From contig NC_060215.1 in NCBI RefSeq assembly GCF_021130785.1, positions 64,670,501-64,734,500 of the forward strand: DNA of 64,000 nt. The letters run 5' to 3'. The position numbers and the translations under genes are program-made. This document shows positions 23,098 through 34,365 of the stretch, piece after piece. This stretch comes from Homalodisca vitripennis (taxonomy: Eukaryota; Arthropoda; Insecta; Hemiptera; Cicadellidae). The notes beneath the pieces are model-generated. The model saw only the letters and a program-made list of their open reading frames with translations, was not told where the DNA came from and searched no databases. Each line of letters opens with the position of its first letter. Position 1 is the stretch's first letter.

Positions 23098-23818
23098 CAC
23101 ACTTCATGGAATATTGTACTAATGTCAATCTTAGCGGATAATTAAAAGTATTAAAATTTAGGATGGTGTATTCCCAGAATCAAGAAGAACGACAGAGTAT
23201 TCACTTATATACAGTAGTTGGTTGAGAGGATTAAAGTGAAGCAGTAAAGTTAAATATATAAATTATACTACGAGCTATCATGAATCCATTCATAATTGTC
23301 GGTAGTGGAGTAACAGGTTAGATAAGGAGGGGGGGGGCAATGTTAGAAGTAGTCCCGTCTGTATTCAGCCGTAATAATTGATTCAGCCTCGTCAATACTG
23401 ATAAGAGACAACCATTCATTTGAACGTTTTTTACACATAAATACCGATGGTGAATCAAAAATGTGGTGGTCAGGAAAATATCGACAAAGATTTCTAAATA
23501 GAAGATGGGATATATAGAAAGAGTTAGTTGATGATATGGATTTACTAATTTGCATTGGGACAACACCCAATATTCCGTGCATATCGAGTATTATGAGAGT
23601 GTGAAGTTGTTGAGAAGATTGTTGTAAAGTTGTTATAAATATGGATGAGGATTGTTTTTATGAAAATTTTACGGATTGACAGAATAGCGGTTTCTTTGTA
23701 TAAGGTATCAGTATGATATCTCCTACTTTTTTTATACCCGGCCTTTAAAATTGCGTTCTGAACCACCTGCAGTGGCTGCAGAAGTGTTTTGTACGCTCCA
23801 CACAAAGCAAGAGAAGAA
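22667..23818 (-). mobile_element. LINE 5: 5'-truncated non-LTR retrotransposon
   Basis: Minus-strand C-terminal part of a LINE. The frame 23805-23545 reads CGAYKTLLQPLQVVQNAILK, then YHTDTLYKETAILSIRKIFI and SHSHNTRYARN, the RT C-terminal pattern. The frame 23582-23318 continues LLFRNLCRYFPDH. A long 3' region of about 640 bp with a CA microsatellite follows. The tail reads as ATTGA/TTCAA repeats at 22667-22691. It abuts the piggyBac-like fragment at 23860. Different from LINEs 1-4 in sequence. Confidence 0.72.
23051..23101. repeat. (CA)n microsatellite
   Basis: About 25 CA units with one GC interruption at 23091, preceded by a GC-rich TCGCGCGCGCC tract. It lies in the 3' region of LINE 5. 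Confidence 0.95.
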
Positions 23819-23859
23819 TATCAATAGTGTAATTAATAAGTATAGAAGTTCAACATTTG

Positions 23860-24765
23860 TAAAATAAGCATTTAGTGATATTGAGGCATCTGTTATAAAT
23901 AAAATTCAGACTCTTAATTTGTTGCCTAAATGACAGTTTTCCACAACATAAAATCATAGCTTCATCGAGGGATAGATTCTTACCAGGACTAAAAGTTTCT
24001 GGAAATTTATCCAAAATATGCTTAGCAAATTTTCTATTTTGTGTAGCCTACTTTCAATTGGATCATTTTCAGTGTCATAAAAGCAAACATTGCAAAATTG
24101 TCTGAAAACAGTTTCGAGACATTGTGTTACTGAAAATAGTATGTTCGTATAAAGGTGAGGTTGACCAAAAGTGTTGAATAGAGGGGAAGTTTCCCATAAA
24201 CATACTAAAGCCTAAGAAAATTTGTTTAGCTCATCTATATCAACTGCTGTCCATTTGTTCAAATTTGGGTGCCGTGGCACACTGTCATCTTGTTTGTTCA
24301 CACAAAAACAAATTTTTTTTAAGAGGACATCATCAAAGAGCTGTTAAAATATTTCAATACGGTTTTTAGTTTCAATGTGAATTTCTTGTAGGCCAAGAAA
24401 GTTGTGAATTTTAGGAGAACTGCTAGTATCTTTCCCACTAACCTTTTTACAGTTTTGTAATTATGATGGATACTGTTAACTGCAAACATTACATTAGGAT
24501 CATGGAGACCTTCATCACTATCATTATTTGTTTCAGAAACAAACAAAATAAAAGGATGGATGCGCTGTTAGGGTGCATGCCCAATGAAAATTCAATTACT
24601 TCTTGGTGGTTATCATTGCTAGGTTCGCTCACTTCACAATCAGATGCACTTGGGTCAGGCAATTGTTTGTATTCACTCTCTCCATTTGAACTAAACAACG
24701 AACTGACATCAGATTCATCCATTAGCTCATTGTCAATATCGTCTTCATCACAATAGTATTCTAAT
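23860..24765 (-). pseudogene. piggyBac-like transposase, N-terminal half, decayed
   Basis: Minus strand: an acidic, Ser/Asp-rich start (MDESDVSSLF, SASDCEVSEPSNDNHQEV; 24722-24600), then after frame changes LNKWTAVDIDELNKF (near 24250), FSMFMGNFPSIQHFWS (near 24190) and SRLHKIENLLSIFW (near 24040). This order matches the N-terminal half of piggyBac transposases before the first catalytic aspartate, whose region (near 23980) is degraded. No TIR found; LINE 5 lies where the C-terminal half should be. It is distinct from the copy at 8-1431. Confidence 0.6.
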
Positions 24766-25439
24766 AATCTTGGTCTTTAAGACCAAGGTTCCATGGTTTA
24801 TTTTGTTTAAAAAGACTTTATAAACACATAAGTAATGCTTGTAAACAAAAACTCAATAGAAAACCACAATCAAACACTTTTAGGTTAAATTTATTACATT
24901 ACATCTGACTGCAAAAGTGACATGAGACTGACATTTCTACCAGCTCAAAACAATAAATTTACCTGGTACGTCTGCATAGCCAGAAACCAAATGGCACTCA
25001 GTTGTACCACACATATCTGTGAACTGTATGCAAAGTTTCAGGTCCAATCTATTCACTCACTGTACATAAATTATTTCATATTATGTTCAACAGTGAAAGT
25101 GGCACATATTTGTTCATCAGTTTATTTTACCCCACCAGACGGCACAAATATGTGCTGCTAGTCTGTGTTAAAAAAACCATGTGCCACCTCGTTTATATTT
25201 ATGGAAAAAAATGTACATGGTGGGAGGGATGTGTTAACGTTGCCAGCAAACAGTGGGTATCTAACTGGAAAAGCTGCCACTGCTGGAATTTTGATATCTC
25301 AAAATAAAGCTCTGTAGGATACTAAATTTATGGAAGAACTCCTGACAAATAGCCTCAGGTATTTTGACTCATAAAGTATTATTTGTCTAACGATTAAGCT
25401 TAATAAGGGATCTAGTATGCCGTTGGCTGTAAATTTACT
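24766..25439. other. Intron stretch with a 19-bp palindrome
   Basis: No gene seen. At 24769-24787 there is a perfect 9+1+9 palindrome, CTTGGTCTTTAAGACCAAG, just outside the piggyBac-like N-terminus. The rest is unclassified AT-rich sequence; the ORFs at 24922-25307 have no known motif. Confidence 0.5.
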
Positions 25440-25890
25440 GATGAAGATATTTTAATGAAATTTATCAAGGAAGTGACTGATTTGTTTGTCTTCACTAAGC
25501 TGGAAAATTGATAATTGTAGCATATTAAAAGCTTAGCTACATTTGATCTAGCTAAAAATCCATGTTGATAAGAGTTAAAGCAATGCAAGAGTGGCTTTCA
25601 TGTAGCCAGAACAAGGCCTTTGAACAATTTCCCAATGAAAGATAAAAGAGTGATTGATCTAAAATTTTTAACAATGTATGGGTGACCACTCTTAAGTATT
25701 GGAACCAAATGGTAAACTTTGAGTATGGAAGGAATCGTAATAGAGAAAGTCAGTGGCCGACCCGCATCATGCTTATAGTGATAAGGGAAAGAGAGTGGCA
25801 TGTTGTCAGAGCCAGTTCTGTCAATAGACTCCAACTTGCTCAATGCCTCCACCAATTAAGTAGATGTAAAGCTAATAGAAGATAAGACTG
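25440..25890 (-). pseudogene. LINE 6: reverse-transcriptase N-terminal fragment
   Basis: Minus-strand frame 25855-25598: LSKLESIDRTGSDNMPLSF, VYHLVPILKSGHPYIVKNFR, SITLLSFIGKLFKGLV, the RT fingers region of a LINE, then in another frame SYQHGFLARSN (near 25570) and LVKTNKSVTSLINFIK (near 25470). Truncated at both ends; no endonuclease or catalytic block present. Clade not assigned. Confidence 0.72.
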
Positions 25891-26365
25891 AGGAGCTATG
25901 AAACACATAGATGGGAGGAGACACAATGGAGTAGAAAAATATAGATGAAAAGAAGTTAGAAAAAATGCACTGTGAATTCACTGAGTGTTGCTTACAATTT
26001 ACAATTTTTAGCTACTCCAAAAGGTTACTTATGCTCCATTTTGAGTTTGTGAACGAAGTAGTAATAATGCATTCCACATTCTCTTTACTTGTGATAAATT
26101 CTGTAATCTGTTTATAGTATACTTCTTTCATTTAAAGTTTTAAGTTTTCAATTATATGTTTAATTTCTTAATAGAATTGTTAGTTTAAGTATATCCTAGT
26201 GTACACTTTGTGAATACAAACTTTAGGTATCTAAGTTGTAACATTTGTAGCATCACCATTATAATAATCTAGACGTTCCACCGTTCTATGGATTAGTTTG
26301 GCACATTGTCCTCTTCATTATTGAAATCCAATGTTTTTCACTGTGTTCAAATTCAACTGCATGTA
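25891..26365. other. Intron stretch, no gene seen
   Basis: AT-rich sequence between the LINE 6 fragment and the mariner element. Nothing recognisable. Confidence 0.6.
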
Positions 26366-26367
26366 TA

Positions 26368-26910
26368 CAGGGTGAGTCAGAAATATGGTAAAATATTTTA
26401 AGAAGGCGTGATTTTAGAGCTAAAAATAAGAAAAAAATGTTATATAAAGGTAGGTCCGAAAACGCTCCATTAGTGAGTAATGGCTGGCGAAAGATTTTGC
26501 TTTTGTTTTCAGTTCACCTGGTGAAATTAAGTGATTCCTGAATGTTTTGTTCTTACTTTTAACCCAAATAAGGCAGATTTATAAGGAAAATCACCTGAAA
26601 AATCAAATAAAACCACTCTAGAGGTTGTAGTGTGAACAGTTTTTTGAGAAAAAGTATGAATTTGCCAAAAAACTAGTAACAAAAAATATCATCCTAAATG
26701 TTTGATGTCCCAATAACATTGTTAAATGACCAATAAACAAATTGTTTTTCCTGATACAGATTGTAGAGAATTTAATTCTGAAAACAACCATAATTAGCAA
26801 AGTTAATTAAATATCTGAAAAAGTTATGAAATTGACTTCTCACGTATTACACTTCACAGCAAACTTTTGCTGTTTTTATAATAAGGAAATGAGTATCTGA
26901 TCGGTGACAG
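26368..26910 (+). repeat. Left long terminal inverted repeat of the mariner element
   Basis: Matches the reverse complement of 28290-28827 closely throughout. Inner limit judged near GTATCTGATCGGTGACAG (about 26892-26909), where the arms start to diverge. Confidence 0.88.
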
Positions 26911-27089
26911 CTGGTGAAAAACAAACATATTTTTAGTTAAAAATTTTAATTACACTAAAAATATCTACAATCGCTCAGGAAGATTAAAGATGATGCTCAA
27001 AATGACCTCCGTTGTTCAAAATGCTCGCGTTCAGGCGTCTTCTCATTGAGTTTCGGACCCGTTCAAAACTCCAGGTGGTTTCTACCCCA

Positions 27090-28051
27090 TTAAAAATGTT
27101 TTAATCGGAGTTCTTCAATGGTATCTGTTGGGAAAGAGTAAACTACTGTTTTTAAATGTCCCCAAAGGTAGGTAAATCCAAAGGATTTAAGGTCCGATGA
27201 TCTTGCTGGCCATGAAAATGGTCTACCTCGGCCTATCAATTGATTTGTGAAACTCTCATTTAGGTGTCCACGAACACTCAGACAGTAGTGCGCAGGTGCC
27301 CTGTCATGCATAAACCACATGTTTTGGCGCAAATGCATAGGTACATCATCAAGCAGGTTAGGTAGCTCTCGTCTGTTAAAAAGTTCAAGTACACCACGTC
27401 ATTAACCCTGGGAGGAAGCACGAATACGACTAAATGATCTGCTAAGATTCCAGCCCAAACATACACTGAAAACTGATGTTGTGGGTGATTAGGTTTGATA
27501 GCATAAGGATTTCTGTCTGCCCAAGTGTGGTTGTTATGGAAGTTAATGATAGCTGTTATTGTAAAGTGAGCCTCATCGGTAAACAAAAATTGTATTTAAA
27601 AAGTTTGGATCAGTACATTTTCCCAGAAGCCATCGACAAAACAGCAACACGGGGAGCGTAGTCTTGTGGCAAAAGAGTTTGGGACATGCTAGAAGTGGTA
27701 TGGGTGTAACTGGTACTCGTGTAGTATTCTCCAAATACTAGTTTGGCTGACATTGAACTGTAGTGACAATTCTTTAGTGCTCTTTTCAGGATAATCAGAA
27801 ATTTCATTAAGAACCAACTCTTCTAATCCAACAGTCCCTACATGATCGACAATGCCTGCATTACTATGCTCTAAAGACTTCAAAGAACCTGTTTCAGATA
27901 GGCGTTGATGAATAGTGGCAAAAAATCTTCCGCTTGTACACCTGCGGTTAGGAAAGTTCTCTTGATACAGATGTCTTGCTGCAGTACTAATGCAGCGTCC
28001 CAAACCATACATTAAATTGCACATGTCTGCTAATTCAGAGTTTGAATACAC
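27090..28051 (-). pseudogene. mariner/Tc1-superfamily transposase, frameshifted
   Basis: N-terminal frame 28051-27689: two helix-turn-helix-like segments (LADMCNLMYGLGRCISTAAR and SLQFNVSQTSIWRILHEYQL). Catalytic frame 27586-27278: FTDEAHF gives the first acidic residue, followed by HTWADRNPYAI and VYVWAGILADHLV. Frame 27338-27090: MWFMHDRAPAHY gives the second aspartate and WPARSSDLKSFGF the third. The triad residues survive, but at least two frameshifts and in-frame stops (near 27690 and 27600) separate the parts. Family role: cut-and-paste transposition at TA. The start codon at 28051 matches where the N-terminal helices begin. Confidence 0.87.
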
Positions 28052-28289
28052 ATGAATATAACCTTCAATTTTTTATAAATGAAACACAACACGAAATCAC
28101 TAATAAAATGGATGAAAATAACTGGTTAAAATACTTAACACAAACACACAGTATCTTTAATGTTTGTTGTTTTGTTTAAAAATGAGGTGTCATATCATAA
28201 ATGCATCTAATCATAAATGCCCAGCTGATTATTTACTATTTAAAAATGATTAAAACAGCTGTTGTTTTAAATGATTAATTATTACCATC

Positions 28290-28827
28290 TGTTACCAATC
28301 TTATACTCATTCCTTATTATAAAACAGCAAAAGATTGCTATGTAGTGTAATACGTGAGAAGTCAATTTCATAACTTTTTTACACATTTAATTAACTTTCC
28401 TTATCATGGTTGTTTTCAAAATTAAATTCTCTACAATCTGTATCAGGAAAAACAATTTGTTTCTTGGTCATTTAACAATGTTATTGGGACATCAAACATT
28501 TAAGATGGTATTTTTTGCTATTAGATTTTTGGCAAATTTCATAATTTTTCTCAAAAACTGTTCACACTACAACCTCTAGAGTGGTGTTATTTGATTTTTC
28601 AGGTGATTTTCCTTATAAATCTGCCTTATTTGAGTTAAAAAAGTAAGAACAAAACATTTCAGAATCACTTAATTTCACCAGGTGAACTGAAAACAAAGCA
28701 AAATCTTTCGCCAGCCATTACTCACTAATGGAGCGTTTCCAGACCTACCTTTATATAACATTTTTTTCTTATTTTTAGCTCTACAATCACGTCTTAAAAT
28801 ATTTTACCATATTTCTGACTCACCCTG
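28290..28827 (-). repeat. Right long terminal inverted repeat of the mariner element
   Basis: Partner of 26368-26910. Differences seen include AAGGCGTG in the left arm versus AAGACGTG in the right, and single-base indels in homopolymers. Confidence 0.88.
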
Positions 28828-28829
28828 TA

Positions 28830-29151
28830 TAATACATTTATATCACATTTAAAAATGTTAAAGTTGATTTTGAGTAGTATGTGATTTGTGAAAGTTATTT
28901 GTGTATGTTTACTGATGATATAACTAAAACAATACAGTTTTTAAAATAATTAGTCTTAAACCAAAATTATTGTTCTTTTTTCATACCTATCTGACTTTAA
29001 GGTAGAAAAACTTAAAAGTTTCATAACCATCTCTAGTGCATAGATTTGAAATAAATTGAATTATTAAACTAAAGTAAGAATGGTTTTAAAACATTTTAGA
29101 ATGTTATTTGAATTTAAAAATACATTGTTACAACACGTTCTTTGTTGACAG
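28830..29151. other. Intron 3' end before the SH2 exon
   Basis: AT-rich intron tail with a pyrimidine-rich segment ending TTGACAG at 29151. No gene seen. Confidence 0.6.
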
Positions 29152-29354
29152 CAGCAGGCTTGTGCGATTCTGATGTTGATCTGTCTCTGACTCTCCGAGA
29201 CTACCCATGGTTTCATGGGACTCTCCCTCGTTCTGATGCTGCATCACTAGTCCTCCATGGTGGTTCTTCAGCACACGGAGTCTTCCTTGTTCGTCAAAGT
29301 GAAACTAGAAAAGGAGAATTCGTATTAACATTTAATTTTCAAGGTAGAGCTAAG
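29152..29354 (+). CDS. SH2B/Lnk adaptor, first SH2-domain exon
   Basis: Encodes the N-terminal half of the SH2 domain: [11 protein letters not shown] begins it, [19 protein letters not shown] contains the FLVRxSE motif whose arginine binds phosphotyrosine, and the exon ends QGRAK. Acceptor TTGACAG ends at 29151; donor AAG|GTAAGA begins at 29355. Incoming phase 1 matches the exon ending at 5997, and outgoing phase 0 matches the exon at 32173. The fit to SH2B-family SH2 domains is very close by eye. Known role: docking to activated receptor tyrosine kinases or JAKs. Confidence 0.95.
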
Positions 29355-29830
29355 GTAAGAAAAACAGTCTTATAAATAATATGTGATACCAATTAAAGAT
29401 ATATTATTACTTATGTTAACCTAAAGAGAATCCTTCCTCCATACATAATCGATACTCACTCATCGTATCAAATATTTCAAGAAACTGCTGAGTAAAATTC
29501 CAAAGTCTGAATTATTTAAAACTTGATTTGAAGTGAAAAAAATTGTATCCAGACAAAGTATTGTATTCAGTAACCATAAAATAAGCATTGCTTTTATAAA
29601 TGTTTGTTAAATCATAATTCATAGCTAGTATCAGTTGAACAGTATTTTACTTGCATTAAACAATCTGGAATGGTGTTATCTGTTTAAACAAGTAAATAAT
29701 ATAATAAATTAATTATACAAGATTAGATATGGCCCGTTTATATCATATTTACAATCCACAGAACATTTATGATCATTAAGGTCAGATTGTGCACATTTTT
29801 TAGATGAAACATACTACATTCCATATTTGA
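29355..29830. other. SH2B intron start, no gene seen
   Basis: AT-rich intron sequence with no recognised element before the SINE at 29831. Confidence 0.6.
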
Positions 29831-30994
29831 GAGTGCCGATGGCCGAGCGGTCTGAGTAGTTGGACTTTGGGTCTGAGTTAGAGATAACGCAGGTTCAAAT
29901 CCTGTCAGTGACCATTGCACTTTTTATCAGTATAATAATAATAATAATAATAATAATAAATCTTTATTGTCACAAACGTTTCATGATAATATAGCACAGC
30001 TATAAAACAGATGACATTGTCTGATATAACCTACACTACTCTTGTTTGACTAAATCCAAACAACCTAAGACACATAACAATAAAACAGCAATAAAACAGG
30101 GTATTAATTAACTTATCACAGGAAAGAAATATGCCAACTTGTAAACCTACTTAAAAACACAAAAATCAACATTAACAAATAGTAATATAGTGCTTAAAAT
30201 AAAAAAAATGTCATTTGAAAATTCACATACATTATAATATGTTTTTTCAAGTAACAACTCCTTAATGTTATCTTGGAATGCGCCTGAATATATTAATTCC
30301 TTAAACCTTAAAGGTAATTTATTGAAACATTTTTTCCCCATGTAGGATGGTGTCTTTTCCACCACTTTCAGATGATGTTTGGGATATTGAAAATTAGTTT
30401 TATATCTAGTATTATGACTGTGTTTATGGTTTTTACTAAAAAGGTTTTTGTAATTAGACTTCACTGTTAATAACGTTTTGAAAATTATTTGGCTTGGTAC
30501 AGTTAAATTTTATGTTCATTAAAGATAGGCTTTACAAGAAGCCTTCCAAGGTGAAAATGTCATTATTCTTAAGAATTTCTTCTGAATTTTAAAAATGTTA
30601 TCTATATCTTTTGAAAACCCCCAGAACTCAATTCCATACTGAAGGATTGAATAAAAATAAGCATAATATATGATTAAACATGTTTTTAAATCTATGGTAT
30701 GTCTCAAAATAAGCATTTGAAAGCATGCTGAGTTTAACCTTCTTAAAATAGTTTCAATGCGCTTAGTCCAATTCAAATACAAATCCAGTTCTAGCCCCAA
30801 AAATTTTGCGTTTCCACTAATAGAAAATCTCTGATGTTCAAATTCTAAATCATTAAAATTAAGTACCATTGACCTTGTACTGTATCGACTCTCCCCCTTA
30901 TTCTGTTTGATAAGATCCTTGCACAGGCCAGTGGCCCATGAGGGCGGACAGAATAAGGCTTAAAAGGAGATCGGCCTCTCCTTTTTATAAAAAA
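29831..30994 (+). mobile_element. tRNA-derived SINE, split by LINE 7
   Basis: Head at 29831-29917 contains a Pol III A box (TGGCCGAGCGGT) and B box (GGTTCAAATCC) in tRNA-like spacing. The body resumes at 30872-30994 (actgtatcgactctcc, ggccagtggcccatgag, ending in an A-rich tract). Removing LINE 7 (29918-30864) and one copy of the 7-bp duplication ACCATTG (29911-29917, 30865-30871) gives a continuous unit colinear with the minus-strand SINE at 36430-36665. The head looks derived from a class II (Ser/Leu-like) tRNA, but the acceptor stem pairs poorly, so it is not a working tRNA. Confidence 0.75.
29918..30864 (-). mobile_element. LINE 7: 5'-truncated non-LTR retrotransposon
   Basis: Minus-strand RT thumb and C-terminal domain. 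Frame 30869-30519: NAKFLGLELDLYLNWTKRI, CLIIYYAYFYSILQYGIEFW, IFKIQKKFLRIM. Frame 30464-30147: HSHNTRYKTNF, SYMGKKCFNKLPLRFKEL. One frameshift near 30500. The tail is a TAA/TTA run (about 29934-29958) downstream of AATAAA-like TTTATT. A perfect 7-bp target duplication (ACCATTG on +) flanks it. It inserted into the SINE head/body junction, so it is younger than that SINE copy. Confidence 0.85.
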
Positions 30995-32172
30995 AAATAT
31001 ATCAAATAAAACATGGCAAAATAATTCTCTATTATTTTAATTTTTTGTTATAAGGTTTATTAAACACAAGGATATTAACTTATTCCTTATTCAAAACATA
31101 TAGCCAGTGATGTGCTTTCTACACTTAGGACTTACGTGCTGTGAATTAAGTTTGCCAATGAAAGTGTTTCTTAATAAAATTAATTTACTGAGTGGGATTC
31201 CATAACAAAACATAGTTAGATTTCATCCACTTAGATGTATTAGGATTATTGTACTTAATAAAAAATGTTTTAAAATTACTGCTAAAAGGTTTGATGACGA
31301 CAAAAAATAGTAGTTCCTTTCAATTCTTCCTGCTCCAGCTTACCTAATGATTAAACTCACTTCCTAACTTGAATTTTCTTGTTGCTATTTATGTATATTT
31401 ATAAGTTCACGAAGTGTTTATTCCATGTGTTGGGTATATTCTGTATATCATACATATGAGTATGTCCTTATATTTATTGAAATCTACCGTTATTATTGAA
31501 CAGAACATTTTTATCAATACCCCATTTTACATTGAATTTGATTCCTCTCAAAATCAATATTTTTTTGCTATTAAATAAATCTAAACATTACATTTCTTGA
31601 CATCATTAATTTGCCTATAGACTCCTTTTGTATGCATGACTAACCATAGCTGCCTACATAACACTATGTAGGCGTTGTGTAGAAAATTGTATCTACGATG
31701 AATTTGTAATGGCATCAAGAATCTCGTTATTATCCACAAATCTTGGAAACAACTTTTACATCTCATCATTTCCACAAATTTGAAATATACCAATTTAATT
31801 AAAAAGTGCTTTCATAATACTTGTCTCTCAATGAAGATAGATTTAATTTTATATGCTGCATGTTACGGACCTGTTAGCTATACTGCATAAGAGGGCACCA
31901 TTTAAATGCATAAAAGAAAACCACATAGTATTGCTACATTTGCTGAGATGTCAAAAGTGATGTGCATACAAGAGACCTTCTGTTATCCAAGCTCATATAT
32001 TTTAAAATCATTACAATTAATATCTCAGGTGCTGTCATTTTACTTGTTCCACCTAATATGAACCGTGCAAATTTTTGTGTAAAATACTTAGTATTGATTT
32101 TTTTTCTCTTTTTTTACGCTTTTCAAAAATGTTTGTATTAAAAGTATAATATAATCATTAACTCTGTTTTAG
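30995..32172. other. SH2B intron 3' part, no gene seen
   Basis: AT-rich sequence. The ORF at 31581-31793 has no motif. The last bases (tttttttctctttttttacg ... TGTTTTAG) give a pyrimidine tract and the acceptor at 32171-32172. Confidence 0.6.
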
Positions 32173-32418
32173 CATTTAAGAATGACATTGAACGACCAAG
32201 CCCAGTGTCGGGTTCAACATTTATGGTTCTCAACGATTTTCGATATGTTGGAACACTTCCGCCAGCATCCAATCCCACTGGAATCAGGGGGCACAGAGGA
32301 TGTGACGTTGACAGAGTATGTGGTGGCACCTCTAGTCACAGTCCAACTCCCTAGGCTGGCTCCAACTGGCACCCCTGCACCCGATAGAAGACCCCCTCCT
32401 CCCCCTGACACAAGAGAG
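32173..32418 (+). CDS. SH2B/Lnk adaptor, second SH2-domain exon
   Basis: Begins [19 protein letters not shown] and continues [19 protein letters not shown] and DVTLTEYV, the C-terminal half of the SH2 domain with the strand and helix blocks characteristic of SH2B proteins. A proline-rich tail ([14 protein letters not shown]) follows, a possible SH3 ligand. Acceptor TTTTAG at 32172 and donor GAG|GTAATT at 32419; both phases are 0. The HLR start joins the K at the end of the previous exon without a gap. An opposite-strand ORF here is a shadow. Confidence 0.95.
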
Positions 32419-33522
32419 GTAATTGTCCTTCACTTCATGATAATTATAGTACATGTTATAGTTACTATCCATTTGTCAGTGCAGTATAAATCAATCCATA
32501 AAATCAATTAAATTACTAGTAATTTTATGTATGGAGTAAACTATTAAAATTCAGAATCTCACAGGCATTACAAATATCTGGTAGTTAGCAATGTGCTTAT
32601 CATTAGTTTATTAATAAAAAGCTAAAATTCTACCTTTCAGTGTATTATTTTAATTATAAATTAGAATTATTATCACTGGATGTCCAAGTTCCAGAACGGT
32701 TTAGAATTTTTTTAAAGATGACTGATTGAAACAAAATGGAAATTTGTAGATTATTAATAGTGGAAGTTAATGTTCTTCTATGTGTAAGGGGTAGCCCATT
32801 ATGAGAGTAATGAGAAAATCTTTAGTAACCTGTGTAAAATTATGTTTAATTTGAAATATTTATTGCCATTGATAGATAGTTCTACAAATAAAAATTAAAA
32901 CACCAATTCAACTTAAAATGATAGCCTTTAAACATTGAGATTGTGTAGGAATAAATGCTTATTTTTGTTATGCCTATTCCTGAAGTTGCTATTGTGATCT
33001 CAGTTTCCAAATTCTTGTTTCCATTCTCAATTCTGAATTCTATTTTATTTCTTTATTATAGCCTTAGTTACTTAGAAATACTTTTTGAGGCGAAAATACC
33101 TAGGTTATTACTGCCTGATTCTTCGGAGGAAGGGAGTGTTTTCTCGAAGCTAATTGTGTATTGTAATGTAGACCAAGAATGACTATTTCTGTTATAAGGG
33201 TAGGATTGATGTATTATTAGCATACATTATAATATTGGTGTCATTATTTTTAATGTAGAATAAAAGTCATTGGTTAGTGGACTTTCAAGTATTGAACCCA
33301 ATGTTTGGCCTAGCCTTTAGCATTACTCGATTTATAGGAAGTTATGAGGCCTGTATCCACATGCTCGATCTCAAATAGCTGTACTTAAGCATAAAGTAGC
33401 TTTTAAACTGCTTGTTTGCAGTTTCTATCACTTCAGGCTCCTTTAGTTTTTCTTACTATCAGTCATCATTGATTGCTCTTACATATTTTTTGTTGACTAG
33501 TGATAGTGAGAAGTAGTGATAG
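32419..33522. other. Start of 25.9-kb SH2B intron, no gene seen
   Basis: AT-rich intron sequence. The ORF at 32955-33182 is unsupported. Nothing recognisable before the TTAA at 33523. Confidence 0.6.
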
Positions 33523-33526
33523 TTAA

Positions 33527-34361
33527 CCCTTTGAACGCCGATATAAATTTAGTAATTTTTTAGATTACGCTCATTTAAGGTGAAAAAATAAAAATGAAAA
33601 TTCCTTAAAGCTAATTTTTTTATTAATTCCTAATGACTAATAGTCACACAAAAAAAAAAAAAATTTTACAATAATGTAATACTTTCATAATAATAATATC
33701 ATTTTTTCATAATAATGGAATATTTCAATCAAAATCAAATTTAGGTTACAGAGTAATCAAATGCATGTGATGAAAAATATGAAAACTATGTACAAGGATA
33801 AGAAACAATAAAGTGTAATATGCTGATCTTGATTAGTTTTATAAGTTCTGATAATAATAGATTTAGGCAGTTGTACGGTAAACTTCAAAACAAAAATCGG
33901 GATGAAGCCATGGGGTCTCGGGACATGACTTGCAGCCATAATTACACAACAGAAAAGAAATAATAAAAACTTTATTATAACACCTAAAACATGGTAACAA
34001 TAACTTTTTACAACTGTTTCTATAAGGAATGACAACGCAAGAACACTCCCCAAGGCACAATGCGTGCTCCACTGACAGTCGGTAATGGCGGATAGTATCG
34101 TCATCGGTGTACAGACGGGAGTGGGAGAACAGCTGCCAGCAACAAAACAATTTATTGTTTACCTACTGCGGCCAGCTGACAGCTGCAACTGGATTATTAG
34201 GTCAAGCCAGTACATTACTTTGTATTGTGGCTTATGTATTGAACTTATAAACTTCAAAAACAGTAATAAAATATATTTTTATTGATCGGCGGATTATTTC
34301 GTCTTTGGCGTTATAAGACCAAAAAACATCGCGGATTATTCCGTCTACGGCGTGCTAAGGG
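33527..34361. mobile_element. Non-autonomous piggyBac-type element (835 bp)
   Basis: Flanked by TTAA on both sides (33523-33526 and 34362-34365). The ends are inverted: CCCTTTGAACGCCG on the left, and CCCTTAGCACGCCG when the right end is read from outside. Near the right end, gcggattattycgtct occurs twice (about 34285 and 34330) as a subterminal direct repeat. The interior shows no transposase; two overlapping minus ORFs (33757-34150) lack piggyBac blocks. CCC termini and TTAA target fit the piggyBac superfamily, so it is probably mobilised in trans. Confidence 0.85.
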
Positions 34362-34365
34362 TTAA

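Larger units (their letters stand above)
26368..28827 (-). mobile_element. mariner/Tc1-type transposon with ~540-bp inverted repeats
   Basis: Both ends begin CAGGGTGAGTCAGAAATATGG facing outward and sit on TA dinucleotides (26366-26367 and 28828-28829), the IS630/Tc1/mariner target site. Left arm 26368 to about 26910 and right arm about 28290 to 28827 are close inverted copies over some 540 bp with a few small indels, much longer than the roughly 30 bp usual for mariner. Between them lies a broken minus-strand transposase. Total length is 2460 bp, in the SH2B intron. Confidence 0.92.

Noticed and set aside
29831..29912. Functional tRNA-Ser or tRNA-Leu gene
   Set aside because: A and B boxes are good, but the acceptor stem pairs in only about five of seven positions and the sequence matches a SINE head copied elsewhere.
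32182..32511. 109-codon ORF as a stand-alone gene
   Set aside because: It is the SH2 exon read through its donor at 32419 into intron; the splice phase shows it is one exon.
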